A DNA stretch of 64,000 nucleotides from Yersinia pekkanenii (lineage in GTDB: Bacteria > Pseudomonadota > Gammaproteobacteria > Enterobacterales > Enterobacteriaceae). The notes beneath the pieces were generated by a model that did no database searches, was not told the DNA's origin, and worked only from the letters and a program-made list of their open reading frames with translations. Where the stretch lies: positions 1 through 64,000 of the forward strand of contig NZ_CQAZ01000008.1 of NCBI RefSeq assembly GCF_001152565.1. Reading direction: 5' to 3'. This document shows positions 56,538 through 64,000 of this stretch, one piece after another. The translations under genes and the position numbers were made by a program. Each line of letters opens with the position of its first letter. Within the stretch, counting starts at the first letter, position 1.

Positions 56538-57758
56538 CTAGTTTTCCAACAAACGTTGTAGCAAGACGCCGTTTAACATGGCGCGTTTGGCCAGCGCGAA
56601 AGCACCGATTGCTGACTGATGATCCAGTTGCGAGGTGACTATCGGCAAGTTATGACGGAAGTTTTTCAGCACTTGGGTATTAATACAACCTTGAATAGCA
56701 GGCAGCAGTATTTTATCGGCTTCAATGATTTCACCGGCAATCACCACTTTTTGCGGGTTAAATAAGTTGATGGCGATAGAGATGGCTTTACCCAGATAAC
56801 GCCCCACATGCTCGATGACTTCACTTGCCAGTAAGTCGCCACGGTTAGCGGCTTTGCAGATGACGCCAATATGACAATCATCCAGTGTTAACTTGCTTGG
56901 GTAGCCCTGCGCGAGTAGATGGCGTACGCGAGCCTCAATTGCCGCATTGGACGCGACGGTTTCCAAACAGCCAAAGTTGCCGCAATAACAGCGTTCACCG
57001 AGCGGATCAATCTGGATATGGCCGATTTCGCCCACGTTGCCGTTGCTGCCTAAAAATATCTGACCGTTAACGATGATACCGGCACCGGTACCACGATGCA
57101 GACGAACCAATATGGAGTCTTCGCAGTCGCGGGTGGCGCCAAAATAGTGCTCAGCCAGCGCCAGGCTGCGAATATCATGGCCGACAAAGCTGGTGACATT
57201 AAAACGATTTTGCAGATTTTCGACCAACGGCCAATTACTGACACTGATATGTGGCATATAGCGCACGATACCTTTGTTTGGTTCAACCAAGCCTGGGAGG
57301 ATAACGGCAATAGCAATCAGTTCACGCAATTTGCGCTGATAAGCGTCAATAAACTGACTGATGATATTAAACAACGCGTATTCCAGCGTCTCTTGCGTGC
57401 GTTCTGGCAGCGAGTAGTGTTCTTCACCCAGCGACTTACCGCTCATGTCAAACAGGGTAATCGTGGCGTCATGGCGGCCAAGACGGACGGCAATAGTGTG
57501 GAATTGGCGGTTTTCTGTCACGATGGAAATCGCGCGGCGGCCACCGGTGGAGGCTTGCTGATCTACTTCTTTGATCAGCCCGCGCTCCAACAGTTGACGC
57601 GTTATTTTGGTGACACTGGCGGGAGCTAGCTGGCTGAGATCGGCAATCTGAATGCGCGAAATCGGGCCTTGCTGATCAATAAGCCGATAAACAACGGCAC
57701 CATTGAGTTGTTTCACAAGATCTACATTACCAATTTGTGACTGTCCGCCGGTGCTCAT
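56538..57758 (-). CDS. nagC: ROK-family repressor NagC
   Basis: A 406-residue repressor of GlcNAc genes, the length in E. coli. The N-terminal winged helix-turn-helix (SRIQIADLSQLAPASVTKITRQLLERG) is followed by a ROK sensor domain that binds GlcNAc-6-P; the zinc motif GEIGHIQIDP with CYCGNFGCLET is intact, but the catalytic Asp of kinases has become His in VGHDIRS. Start one codon inside the open frame. NagC should bind the operators at 59845 and 59941 and control this operon and nagE. Confidence 0.97.
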   Translation of the reverse strand: MSTGGQSQIGNVDLVKQLNGAVVYRLIDQQGPISRIQIADLSQLAPASVTKITRQLLERGLIKEVDQQASTGGRRAISIVTENRQFHTIAVRLGRHDATITLFDMSGKSLGEEHYSLPERTQETLEYALFNIISQFIDAYQRKLRELIAIAVILPGLVEPNKGIVRYMPHISVSNWPLVENLQNRFNVTSFVGHDIRSLALAEHYFGATRDCEDSILVRLHRGTGAGIIVNGQIFLGSNGNVGEIGHIQIDPLGERCYCGNFGCLETVASNAAIEARVRHLLAQGYPSKLTLDDCHIGVICKAANRGDLLASEVIEHVGRYLGKAISIAINLFNPQKVVIAGEIIEADKILLPAIQGCINTQVLKNFRHNLPIVTSQLDHQSAIGAFALAKRAMLNGVLLQRLLEN

Positions 57759-57774
57759 CAATAAAATTACTCGC

Positions 57775-58920
57775 TTATTTTAAAACCTCGTTGCCGTTAA
57801 CGATGGTTTTAGTGATTTTATAATCGTGGGTAAAGGCAGTCAGGTTGGCCACTTTGCCGACTTCAATACTCCCTAACTGCTTGTCCACACCAATAGCGCG
57901 GGCCGCATAAAGTGTTGCCATACGCAATGTTTCGTCCAGTGCGATACCAACATGTTCAACACTATTTCGGACCGCTTCGATCATCGTCAGAGCTGAACCG
58001 CTTAATGTGCCATTCTCATCCACACATAAGCCATCGCGATAGTATATTGTTTTACCAGCAAAAATAAATTGTTCAATTTCAGCGCCAGCCGGTGCGGTGG
58101 CATCGGTGACCAAGACCAATTTGTCACCTTTCAGATGTTTTGCATTGCGGATATTAGCCCAGTCGACATGCAGACCATCGGCTATCACCCCGGTATAAAC
58201 CTCTGGCGTATCAAAAATAGCCCCTATCAGGCCCGGTTCACGCCCCGTAATGTATGGCATTGCATTATAAAGGTGCGTTGCGAAACGAATACCGGCGCTA
58301 AAGCCTTTGCGCGCTTCCCGATAAGTTGCATTAGAGTGACCGGCTGAAACCAGAATACCGGCTTCTGTTAGCTGACGAATGTATTTGTCATCAACCATTT
58401 CAGGTGCCAGCGTAACTTTGGTAATTACATCAGCATTTTCACACAGATAATCAATCATTTCTGCGCTAGGTTTGCGGATAAACGCGGGGTTATGGGTGCC
58501 TTTCTTCAATGGGTTGAGGTATGGCCCTTCCAGATGCAGACCCAGTGCCTGATGCTGATTTTTTTGCAGATATGAATGCATGACGTTAACGCCGTGTTTC
58601 ATGTATTCATCACTGCATGTAATGAGTGTCGGCAGGAAGCTGGAGCAACCTGATTTTTCATTGGCACGTTGCATAATGTCCAATGTCTCTTCTGAGATAG
58701 CCTCAAGAGAATCATTGAATTGCACGCCCCCGCAGCCATTCAACTGCACATCAATAAAACCGGGGGCCAGAATGGCGCCACCCAAATCGCGTATCTCAAT
58801 ACCCGCCGGGAGTTCATCGGCAGGACAGATACGCTCGATCAATCCATCAGCCACGATAACAGCATGATTATCCAATACTTCGTGGCTGGTATAAATACGG
58901 CAGTGAGTTAAAGCGTACAT
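57775..58920 (-). CDS. nagA: N-acetylglucosamine-6-phosphate deacetylase
   Basis: A 381-residue amidohydrolase that removes acetate from GlcNAc-6-P, one residue shorter than E. coli NagA. The motif HLEGPYLNP supplies the metal-binding Glu, AGHSNATY and ATHLYNAM the two His ligands, and VTDATAPAG the catalytic Asp. It lies between nagB and nagC with 16-20 base gaps, so it is one operon. Also the step after MurQ. Confidence 0.98.
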   Translation of the reverse strand: MYALTHCRIYTSHEVLDNHAVIVADGLIERICPADELPAGIEIRDLGGAILAPGFIDVQLNGCGGVQFNDSLEAISEETLDIMQRANEKSGCSSFLPTLITCSDEYMKHGVNVMHSYLQKNQHQALGLHLEGPYLNPLKKGTHNPAFIRKPSAEMIDYLCENADVITKVTLAPEMVDDKYIRQLTEAGILVSAGHSNATYREARKGFSAGIRFATHLYNAMPYITGREPGLIGAIFDTPEVYTGVIADGLHVDWANIRNAKHLKGDKLVLVTDATAPAGAEIEQFIFAGKTIYYRDGLCVDENGTLSGSALTMIEAVRNSVEHVGIALDETLRMATLYAARAIGVDKQLGSIEVGKVANLTAFTHDYKITKTIVNGNEVLK

Positions 58921-58939
58921 CTTAGCCCCCTGATGACTA

Positions 58940-59740
58940 TTACAGACCTTTGATGTTTTCAGCTTCCAATTCGTGGAAGTATTTTACAGTTTTAACCTTC
59001 AATTCCATAGTGGAAGGTTCATCACACACCATGATGGCTTTGGCATGCAGTTGCAGGCAACTGATGGTCCACATGTGGTTAATGCTTCCTTCAACTGCGG
59101 CTTGTAAGGCTTGTGCTTTACCGTGACCGGTTACCAGAATCATCACTTCTTCTGCATCCAGCAATGTACCTACACCTACGGTAAGTGCATATTTCGGCAC
59201 GAGGTTTGCATCACCACCAAAGAAACGCGAGTTAGCAATGCGGGTTTCTTGGGTCAGAGTTTTGATCCGAGTACGGGATGCCAAAGAAGACGCCGGTTCA
59301 TTAAATGCGATGTGGCCGTCCACGCCCACGCCACCCATAAACAGGTTGATTTTGCCGTAAGACTTAATTTTTTCTTCGTAACGGCGGCATTCTGCATCGA
59401 TATCAGGCGCGTTTCCATTCAGCAGGTTAATGTTCTCGGCTGGGATATCAACATGATCGAAGAAGTTGGTGTGCATGAAGGTGTAGTAGCTTTCTGGGTG
59501 CTCTTGCGGCAGCCCGACATATTCATCCATGTTGAAAGTGACAACGTTTTTGAAGCTGATTTCACCGGCTTTATGCATTGCGACCAAGTGTTTGTAAGCT
59601 TCCATCGGTGTTCCACCGGTTGGCAGACCCAGCACAAACGGGCGCTCAGCAGTGGGTTTGAACGCATTAATACGACTAACGATATGACGTGCTGCCCATT
59701 TGCCAACTTCTGCGGTGTTTTTTAGTGGGATAAGTCTCAT
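58940..59740 (-). CDS. nagB: Glucosamine-6-phosphate deaminase
   Basis: A 266-residue enzyme, the exact E. coli length, that turns glucosamine-6-P into fructose-6-P and ammonia. The start MRLIPL at 59740 is fixed by homology; the longer frame has no support. [17 protein letters not shown], and [14 protein letters not shown] hold the substrate and catalytic Asp/His. It leads the nagBACD operon, divergent from nagE. Confidence 0.99.
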   Translation of the reverse strand: MRLIPLKNTAEVGKWAARHIVSRINAFKPTAERPFVLGLPTGGTPMEAYKHLVAMHKAGEISFKNVVTFNMDEYVGLPQEHPESYYTFMHTNFFDHVDIPAENINLLNGNAPDIDAECRRYEEKIKSYGKINLFMGGVGVDGHIAFNEPASSLASRTRIKTLTQETRIANSRFFGGDANLVPKYALTVGVGTLLDAEEVMILVTGHGKAQALQAAVEGSINHMWTISCLQLHAKAIMVCDEPSTMELKVKTVKYFHELEAENIKGL

Positions 59741-59844
59741 CTTGCACCTCTTGGATTGCTGATAGTGGCTATACTCAACGCGGTTTGAATCATTCAGATA
59801 AGCGTAACTCAGATTTTGACTCATGCGTTGATACGATGCTTTGT

Positions 59845-59867
59845 TCATTTTTCGAATGATAAAATAA
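59845..59867. promoter_or_regulatory. NagC operator candidate near nagB
   Basis: A 23-base AT-rich near-palindrome, TCATTTTTCGAATGATAAAA..., with a central CG, matching the type of NagC operators. It is centred at 59856, about 95 bp from the second operator. Confidence 0.6.
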
Positions 59868-59912
59868 GTTTTGTATCATGGCTAGTGTATTGGTGCTTTT
59901 TCACTGGTTTTT

Positions 59913-59928
59913 GGTGATATTTATCACA
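59913..59928. promoter_or_regulatory. CRP-cAMP site in the nagE-nagB divergent region
   Basis: GGTGATATTTATCACA matches TGTGA-N6-TCACA at nine of ten positions. It lies between the two NagC operators, as in E. coli, where CRP activates and helps form the repression loop. Confidence 0.7.
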
Positions 59929-59940
59929 AAATAGGGGGTT

Positions 59941-59961
59941 TTAATTTGCGTTACGAAATAA
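59941..59961. promoter_or_regulatory. NagC operator candidate near nagE
   Basis: TTAATTTGCGTTACGAAATAA, on the reverse strand TTATTTCGTAACGCAAATTAA, is close to the E. coli operator TTAATTCGTATCGCAAATTAA. Centre at 59951. Confidence 0.75.
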
Positions 59962-60093
59962 TTTTTTTACACTCCACAATGAGTAATATGTGCCGTGAAT
60001 AAATATAAAGTGTGCCATGCGTTTTTCTAAAAGGTAGTGCGTCAATTAAATAAACTACTTAAAGGGTCCGATATCGGACGAATAGGGGGAAAA

Positions 60094-62124
60094 GTGAATA
60101 TTCTTAGTTACTTGCAAAAAGTGGGTCGGGCTTTGATGGTCCCTGTGGCCACACTGCCAGCCGCCGCGATACTGATGGGTGTTGGTTATTGGATCGACCC
60201 CGTTAGTTGGGGTGGTGATAATGCACTGGCGGCATTATTTATCAAATCCGGTGCGGCTATTATCGACAACATGTCGGTGCTGTTCGCCATTGGTGTGGCT
60301 TACGGTATGTCAAAAGACAAAGACGGTGCGGCTGCACTGACCGGCTTTGTAGGTTTCCTGGTATTAACCACGCTGTGTTCGCCCGCCGCGGTTTCGATGA
60401 TTCAAAAGATCCCGCTTGATCAGGTTCCTGCTGCTTTCGGCAAAATCAACAACCAGTTCGTGGGGATTCTGGTTGGTATCATTTCTGCTGAGTTGTACAA
60501 CCGCTTTAGCAGCGTTGAACTGCCAAAAGCGCTCTCCTTCTTCAGTGGCCGCCGTCTGGTTCCGATCTTGACGTCTTTCCTGATGATTGCTGTTGCCTTC
60601 ATTTTGATGTATGTCTGGCCGCTGATTTATAACGCGCTGGTGACCTTCGGTGAATACATCAAAGATATGGGCTCTGTTGGCGCGGGTATCTATGCCTTCT
60701 TCAACCGTTTACTGATCCCGGTCGGCTTGCATCACGCCCTGAACTCGGTGTTCTGGTTTGACGTTGCCGGTATTAACGATATTCCTAACTTCTTGGGTGG
60801 CCAACAGTCCATCGATTCCGGTAAAGCGATTGTCGGTATCACAGGTCGTTATCAGGCTGGTTTCTTCCCGATTATGATGTTCGGTTTACCGGGAGCAGCG
60901 CTGGCGATTTATCACTGCGCACGTCCGGAAAACAAAGCGAAAGTTGCTGGTATCATGATTGCAGGGGCATTTGCGGCCTTCTTCACCGGTATCACTGAGC
61001 CGCTTGAATTCTCCTTCATGTTCGTGGCTCCAGTGCTGTATTTCATCCATGCCGTGCTGACCGGTATTTCCGTGTTCATCGCCGCCAGCATGCATTGGAT
61101 CGCTGGTTTTGGTTTCAGCGCCGGTTTAGTGGATATGGTACTGTCTTCACGCAACCCACTGGCAACCCACTGGTATATGCTGATCCCACAAGGTCTGGTG
61201 TTCTTCGTCATTTACTACGTGGTATTCCGTTTCACCATCAAGAAATTCAATTTGCTGACTCCTGGCCGCGAACTGGCGGTAGAAGGCAGTGAAGAAGATG
61301 GTTATGACGTGAATGTTAATAACACCCCAGAAATCAATGAAAGTGAAATCAATGGCCTGGCTCGTCGTTATATCGGAGCTATCGGTGGTTCAGATAATCT
61401 GACGGGTATTGACGCCTGTATTACCCGCCTGCGTTTGAACGTGAAAGACTCTGCGCTGGTTAATGACAATGTGGCTAAGCGTTTAGGTGCGTCTGGTGTT
61501 ATTCGTCTGAATAAACAAAGCGTACAAGTTATCGTTGGTACCCGTGCTGAACTGATTGCTTCGGCAATGCGTACGGTGTTGGCGGGTGGCCCGGTTCCTG
61601 CGGCAACGAGCACTGCAGCTAAGCCTCAGGCGGTAATTAATACGGCTAACACCACCAAAACGGCTTCTCTGATACTGGTTTCGCCTATTACTGGTGATGT
61701 TGTCGCATTGGATCAGGTTCCTGATGAAGCCTTTGCTAGCAAAGCCGTGGGTGAGGGTGTTGCTATTCGTCCGACCGATAAAATGGTCGTTTCTCCAGCG
61801 AACGGGACTATCGTTAAAATCTTCAATACGGATCATGCATTCTGTCTGGAAACTGAAACCGGTGCAGAAATTGTGGTTCATATCGGGATTGATACAGTAA
61901 AACTGAATGGTCAAGGCTTTGCCCGTCTGGTTGAAGAGGGTGCCACTGTGGTTGCCGGTCAACCGGTACTGGAACTGGACTTGGCCTATCTGAACGCCAA
62001 TGCGCGCTCAATGATTAGCCCGGTTGTGGTCAGCAATATTGATGATTATGCCGGTATCTCGGTATTGGCGGGCGATTCTGTGGTTGCCGGTCAGAGCCAG
62101 TTGTTTGAGATCCGTGGCAAATAA
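60094..62124 (+). CDS. nagE: PTS N-acetylglucosamine transporter EIICBA
   Basis: A 676-residue inner-membrane enzyme that takes in and phosphorylates GlcNAc, made of fused EIIC (about 1-390), EIIB (about 425-500; Cys in GIDACITRLRL) and EIIA (about 545-676; active His in EIVVHIGIDT) domains. A GTG start at 60094 follows AGGGGGA and matches where E. coli NagE begins; upstream GTG 60037 would add 19 residues. It diverges from nagBACD and has two NagC operators and a CRP site in front. Slightly longer than the 648-residue E. coli protein. Confidence 0.96.
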   Translation: MNILSYLQKVGRALMVPVATLPAAAILMGVGYWIDPVSWGGDNALAALFIKSGAAIIDNMSVLFAIGVAYGMSKDKDGAAALTGFVGFLVLTTLCSPAAVSMIQKIPLDQVPAAFGKINNQFVGILVGIISAELYNRFSSVELPKALSFFSGRRLVPILTSFLMIAVAFILMYVWPLIYNALVTFGEYIKDMGSVGAGIYAFFNRLLIPVGLHHALNSVFWFDVAGINDIPNFLGGQQSIDSGKAIVGITGRYQAGFFPIMMFGLPGAALAIYHCARPENKAKVAGIMIAGAFAAFFTGITEPLEFSFMFVAPVLYFIHAVLTGISVFIAASMHWIAGFGFSAGLVDMVLSSRNPLATHWYMLIPQGLVFFVIYYVVFRFTIKKFNLLTPGRELAVEGSEEDGYDVNVNNTPEINESEINGLARRYIGAIGGSDNLTGIDACITRLRLNVKDSALVNDNVAKRLGASGVIRLNKQSVQVIVGTRAELIASAMRTVLAGGPVPAATSTAAKPQAVINTANTTKTASLILVSPITGDVVALDQVPDEAFASKAVGEGVAIRPTDKMVVSPANGTIVKIFNTDHAFCLETETGAEIVVHIGIDTVKLNGQGFARLVEEGATVVAGQPVLELDLAYLNANARSMISPVVVSNIDDYAGISVLAGDSVVAGQSQLFEIRGK

Positions 62125-62192
62125 TCAGTTTAAGATGCGCAGTGAAAAAGTGCTGATGTACTGAGTCACTGACCTGAGTTTTAATCGAAGCT

Positions 62193-62224
62193 GCGGGAAG
62201 AGAGCAATCTCTTCCCGCTTTTTT
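62193..62224 (+). terminator. Rho-independent terminator of nagE
   Basis: Perfect arms GCGGGAAGAGA (62193-62203) and TCTCTTCCCGC (62208-62218), loop GCAA, then a T-run. It separates nagE from glnS. Confidence 0.97.
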
Positions 62225-62317
62225 GTTTTATTTCCGGTAACAAACGGTTGTTTCCAAGTCAGGCTTGTTGGATTATATGCGGTTATATTTGTTGCGTTTG
62301 CATTGAGGAATAGAACA

Positions 62318-63985
62318 ATGAGTGAGGCAGAAGCCCGCCCAAGTAATTTTATCCGTCAGATAATTGACGAAGATTTAGCCAGCGGCAAACACACGTCGGT
62401 TCATACTCGCTTTCCGCCGGAGCCAAACGGCTACCTGCATATTGGCCACGCAAAATCCATTTGCCTGAACTTTGGTATTGCACAGGATTATCACGGTCAA
62501 TGTAATCTGCGCTTTGATGACACCAACCCGGTGAAAGAAGACGTCGAGTTCGTTGAGTCGATTAAACACGATGTAGAGTGGCTGGGCTTCACCTGGAGCG
62601 GTGACATCCGCTACTCTTCAGACTATTTTGATCAACTGTACCAGTACGCTATAGAGCTGATTAACAAGGGTCTGGCGTATGTTGATGAATTAACTGCTGA
62701 GCAGATGCGCGAATATCGCGGCACCCTGACGGCACCAGGTAAAAACAGCCCGTATCGCGACCGCAGCGTAGAAGAGAACCTGGCACTGTTTGAAAAAATG
62801 CGTGCAGGTGGCTTTGCTGAAGGGACCGCCTGTCTGCGGGCCAAAATTGATATGGCGTCACCGTTTATCGTCATGCGTGACCCGGTGTTGTATCGCATTA
62901 AGTTTGCTGAACACCATCAGTCGGGCAACAAGTGGTGCATCTACCCGATGTATGACTTTACCCACTGCATCTCTGATGCGATCGAAGGGATCACCCATTC
63001 ACTCTGTACGCTGGAGTTCCAGGATAACCGTCGCTTGTATGATTGGGTGCTGGATAACATCTCCATTGAATGTCATCCGCGTCAGTATGAGTTCTCCCGT
63101 CTGAATCTTGAATACAGCATTATGTCAAAGCGTAAGCTGAACCTGCTGGTGACGGAGAAGGTTGTGGAAGGCTGGGATGACCCACGTATGCCAACCATTT
63201 CTGGTTTGCGTCGTCGTGGCTACACTGCGGCCTCCATCCGTGAGTTCTGCCGCCGTATTGGGGTGACCAAGCAAGATAACAACGTTGAAATGATGTCACT
63301 GGAATCCTGTATCCGTGATGATCTGAACGAAAATGCCCCACGGGCAATGGCGGTTCTCGATCCTATCAAAGTGGTTATCGAAAACCGTGCGGCGGGGGAA
63401 GAGTGGCTGACCATGCCAAATCACCCGAATAATCCGGATATGGGTACCCGCCAGGTCCCTTTCGATAGCGAGATTTATATCGATCGTGCTGATTTCCGCG
63501 AAGAAGCTAATAAGCAATACAAGCGTCTGGTGCTGGGTAAAGAAGTCCGTTTACGTAATGCCTATGTGATTAAAGCCGAGCGTGCCGAGAAAGATGCGGA
63601 AGGCAATATTACAACCGTGTATTGCAGCTATGACGCAGAGACATTAAACAAAGATCCAGCTGATGGCCGTAAAGTGAAAGGTGTTATTCACTGGGTTTCA
63701 GTGGCACATGCGCTGCCTGCTGAAATTCGTTTATATGATCGCTTGTTTAGCGTACCAAACCCAGCGGCAGCAGAGGACTTCTTGTCAACTATCAACCCTG
63801 AGTCTTTGATTATTCGTCAGGGCTTTGTCGAGCCAAGTTTGGTTGATGCGGTCCCAGAGAAAACCTATCAGTTTGAACGTGAAGGTTATTTCTGTACTGA
63901 CAGCCATTATTCACGTCCAGATGCGCTGGTGTTTAACCGCACTGTCGGTTTACGTGATACCTGGGCTGCTAAGGCGACTCATTAA
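62318..63985 (+). CDS. glnS: Glutaminyl-tRNA synthetase
   Basis: A 555-residue class I synthetase that charges tRNA-Gln. LHIGHAKS is the HIGH motif and IMSKRKL the KMSKS variant; RPEPNGY-like FPPEPNGY is at the beginning and the C-terminal anticodon-binding beta barrel runs to the end. The start at 62318 follows GAGGAA; an ATG five codons earlier is less likely. It follows nagE as in E. coli, where some readthrough from nagE occurs. The gene ends 15 bases before the window does. Confidence 0.98.
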   Translation: MSEAEARPSNFIRQIIDEDLASGKHTSVHTRFPPEPNGYLHIGHAKSICLNFGIAQDYHGQCNLRFDDTNPVKEDVEFVESIKHDVEWLGFTWSGDIRYSSDYFDQLYQYAIELINKGLAYVDELTAEQMREYRGTLTAPGKNSPYRDRSVEENLALFEKMRAGGFAEGTACLRAKIDMASPFIVMRDPVLYRIKFAEHHQSGNKWCIYPMYDFTHCISDAIEGITHSLCTLEFQDNRRLYDWVLDNISIECHPRQYEFSRLNLEYSIMSKRKLNLLVTEKVVEGWDDPRMPTISGLRRRGYTAASIREFCRRIGVTKQDNNVEMMSLESCIRDDLNENAPRAMAVLDPIKVVIENRAAGEEWLTMPNHPNNPDMGTRQVPFDSEIYIDRADFREEANKQYKRLVLGKEVRLRNAYVIKAERAEKDAEGNITTVYCSYDAETLNKDPADGRKVKGVIHWVSVAHALPAEIRLYDRLFSVPNPAAAEDFLSTINPESLIIRQGFVEPSLVDAVPEKTYQFEREGYFCTDSHYSRPDALVFNRTVGLRDTWAAKATH

Positions 63986-64000
63986 GTTTAGTCTGCAGAT

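Noticed and set aside
1-64000. CRISPR arrays, insertion sequences, phage genes or rRNA
   Set aside because: No spaced direct repeats of CRISPR size, no transposase or integrase, no phage genes and no rRNA were seen.

Overview
The window looks like a chromosomal segment of a Yersinia species or a very close relative (Enterobacterales, Yersiniaceae). Housekeeping genes match E. coli closely in length and motif. The order cspE-crcB-tatE-lipA-lipB-ybeD-dacA-rlpA-mrdB-mrdA-rlmH-rsfS-nadD-holA-lptE-leuS, then gltIJKL, lnt-ybeX-ybeY-ybeZ, ubiF, a Met/Leu/Gln tRNA operon, asnB, nagDCAB/nagE and glnS follows the E. coli min 14-15 region, with local insertions and losses. Two copies of a roughly 125 bp palindromic intergenic repeat resemble one I recall as common in Yersinia and Serratia. 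The genus is an inference; no species call is possible.

Left part (1-24.9 kb) is accessory. It opens with a lone fimbrial major subunit gene and its terminator. A seven-gene minus-strand operon (about 1.06-7.76 kb) follows: an SIS-domain sugar-phosphate isomerase, a VOC-fold protein, a periplasmic sugar-binding protein, a double ATPase, two permeases and a Mak-like ROK fructokinase. It is divergent from a GntR/LacI chimeric regulator and preceded by a CRP-like site. This is a complete uptake, phosphorylation and isomerisation module for an unidentified sugar, probably a ketose.

Next is a cell-wall amino-sugar module (9.4-17.9 kb). murP and murQ lie on the minus strand; murR, a secreted GH3 N-acetylglucosaminidase, an OmpG-like porin with an N-terminal coiled coil, and a secreted DUF1343/NamZ exo-N-acetylmuramidase lie on the plus strand. 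CRP-like sites sit upstream of both arms. Its logic is to trim peptidoglycan glycans from the ends, take in MurNAc through MurP and convert MurNAc-6-P with MurQ to GlcNAc-6-P, which the nag genes at the right end can use. It parallels the Bacillus murQRP-nagZ-namZ cluster but has acquired an outer-membrane porin. It is the most interesting system here.

From 18 to 25 kb lie roxA, an ATM1/HMT1-type ABC exporter, a small monooxygenase-fold protein, an acyltransferase-3 membrane protein lacking the usual first-helix histidine, a LuxR-type regulator with a degenerate receiver, a strongly folded intergenic element and two cold-shock proteins.

The right part (25-64 kb) is conserved core: lipoate synthesis, the PBP2/RodA/PBP5/RlpA wall-elongation cluster, ribosome and translation genes, glutamate/aspartate uptake with a probable SroC region, apolipoprotein N-acyltransferase with ybeXYZ, six tRNAs behind a stringent-type promoter, asnB, and GlcNAc uptake and catabolism with two NagC operators about 95 bp apart. 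Departures from the E. coli layout include a diguanylate cyclase between crcB and tatE, a 19-bp tandem repeat upstream of ybeD, no cobC, and no miaB between ybeZ and ubiF.
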